From: Syntrophorhabdaceae bacterium PtaU1.Bin034
GTDB taxonomy: Bacteria; Desulfobacterota_G; Syntrophorhabdia; Syntrophorhabdales; WCHB1-27
Direction: 5' to 3'
Assembly: GCA_002067405.1 (NCBI GenBank)
Contig: MVRP01000252.1
Location: forward strand, 1-5,280
DNA: 5,280 nucleotides
Shown: in pieces, positions 4,835-5,280 of the stretch
How the letters are laid out: each line of letters opens with the position of its first letter
How positions within the stretch are numbered: position 1 is the stretch's first letter
Position numbers and translations under genes: made by a program
The notes under the pieces: model-generated
What the model was told of the DNA's origin: nothing
Database searches by the model: none
The model's input: the letters and a program-made list of their open reading frames with translations, nothing else

Positions 4835-5280
4835 TTGATACCACCGTCAACGGCCAAAGAAATCAGTTGTCGTGTCACGCGGACCCTGCTTATGTACCTC
4901 AGGGAGCAGAACCGCGGGTCACTCGGCAACCTCCTGGATGGCCTCGAGCTCGACGAAGAATACCTGTCAGACACCAATAACTGGGTTTCTCACGCCTTTT
5001 TGCACATTCTCTACCATAGGATGATTGCGATTCTCGGGGATGAGAATTGCGTCTACAAATTCGCTATTTCATCCGGGCGTTTTGAGTCGCTGGGACTTTT
5101 AAATAGCGTTGTACGGCTTTTGGGAAGCCCCAAGCTCATTTATAGCCAGGCCCCGAAGTATAACAAAATGCTGAAGCTCAACGGGGATGTCTACGTTCAC
5201 GAAATAGGAAACTCATGGGTAGTTATCGAGGACCGGTATCACGACAGCGCCCAGAAGACCCGTTACGATTGCGACTACAC
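4835..5280 (+). CDS. N-terminal part of an unidentified, possibly sensory, protein (runs off the right edge)
   Basis: The frame is open from 4823 to the end of the window. TTG 4835 is proposed as start, giving 148 residues so far; ATG 4892 is the alternative but would remove the helix ISCRVTRTLLMYLREQ, which looks like part of the domain. Neither start has a clear Shine-Dalgarno sequence. Visible segments are a helical N-terminus, NNWVSHAFLHILYHRM (48-63), SSGRFESLGLL (79-89), a strand-rich part with QAPKYNKMLKLNGDVY (105-120), and DRYHDSAQKTRYDCDY near the end. There is no signal peptide or membrane helix. The pattern reminds me of N-terminal domains that precede PAS/histidine-kinase or cyclase modules in Deltaproteobacteria, but I cannot name a family. 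The codon pattern and the promoter just upstream support a real gene. Confidence 0.65.
   Translation, partial: MIPPSTAKEISCRVTRTLLMYLREQNRGSLGNLLDGLELDEEYLSDTNNWVSHAFLHILYHRMIAILGDENCVYKFAISSGRFESLGLLNSVVRLLGSPKLIYSQAPKYNKMLKLNGDVYVHEIGNSWVVIEDRYHDSAQKTRYDCDY

Noticed and set aside
4732..4977. 81-codon minus-strand frame over the promoter and the start of the right-hand gene
   Set aside because: It is Ser/Arg-rich, and it opposes a perfect extended -10 element and a better open frame on the + strand.

Overview
This 5280-base window looks like a chromosomal segment of a Gram-negative, mid-GC bacterium. The style of the Amt, PII and C-terminal sensor-like sequences recalls anaerobic Deltaproteobacteria (Desulfobacterota, for example Geobacter- or Syntrophorhabdus-like lineages). 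That assignment is recognition by eye and is not proven. All supported genes lie on the + strand.

Bases 1-3380 form a nitrogen-acquisition cluster: two tandem, clearly paralogous Amt-family ammonium transporters (185-1414 and 1747-2973), followed 65 nt later by a PII signal-transduction protein (3039-3380). Amt proteins admit ammonium, and PII trimers bind the cytoplasmic face of Amt to close it when nitrogen is plentiful. The PII here has Glu where the classical uridylylated Tyr51 should be, so its control probably relies on effectors (ATP/ADP/2-oxoglutarate) and not on UMP modification.

The most interesting part is non-coding. Each amt gene is preceded by a related leader (15-100 and 1574-1657). 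Each leader has a conserved GACTTGTA box, a small hairpin with a possible 6-nt loop, a second hairpin with the same 5-bp stem (TACAC/GTGTA) and a 6-nt loop, and then an intrinsic terminator upstream of the gene. Spacing is nearly the same in both. This is the layout of a transcription-attenuation switch. Paired hexaloop hairpins before a terminator are the hallmark of RNA targets of ANTAR-domain antiterminators (NasR, EutV and Geobacter GnfR type), several of which control nitrogen genes. A further hairpin lies between each terminator and the Shine-Dalgarno sequence; the one before amt2 is a strong 13-bp terminator-like stem.

Bases 3381-4571 hold a small, unrecognised, charged helical protein (3522-3788) and a stand-alone class I glutamine amidotransferase (3846-4571), separated by weak terminator-like hairpins. 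Bases 4572-4834 contain no gene. They carry an extended -10 promoter (TGCTATAAT) that probably serves the gene running off the right edge (from about 4835), which encodes an unidentified N-terminal domain that I suspect belongs to a signalling protein.
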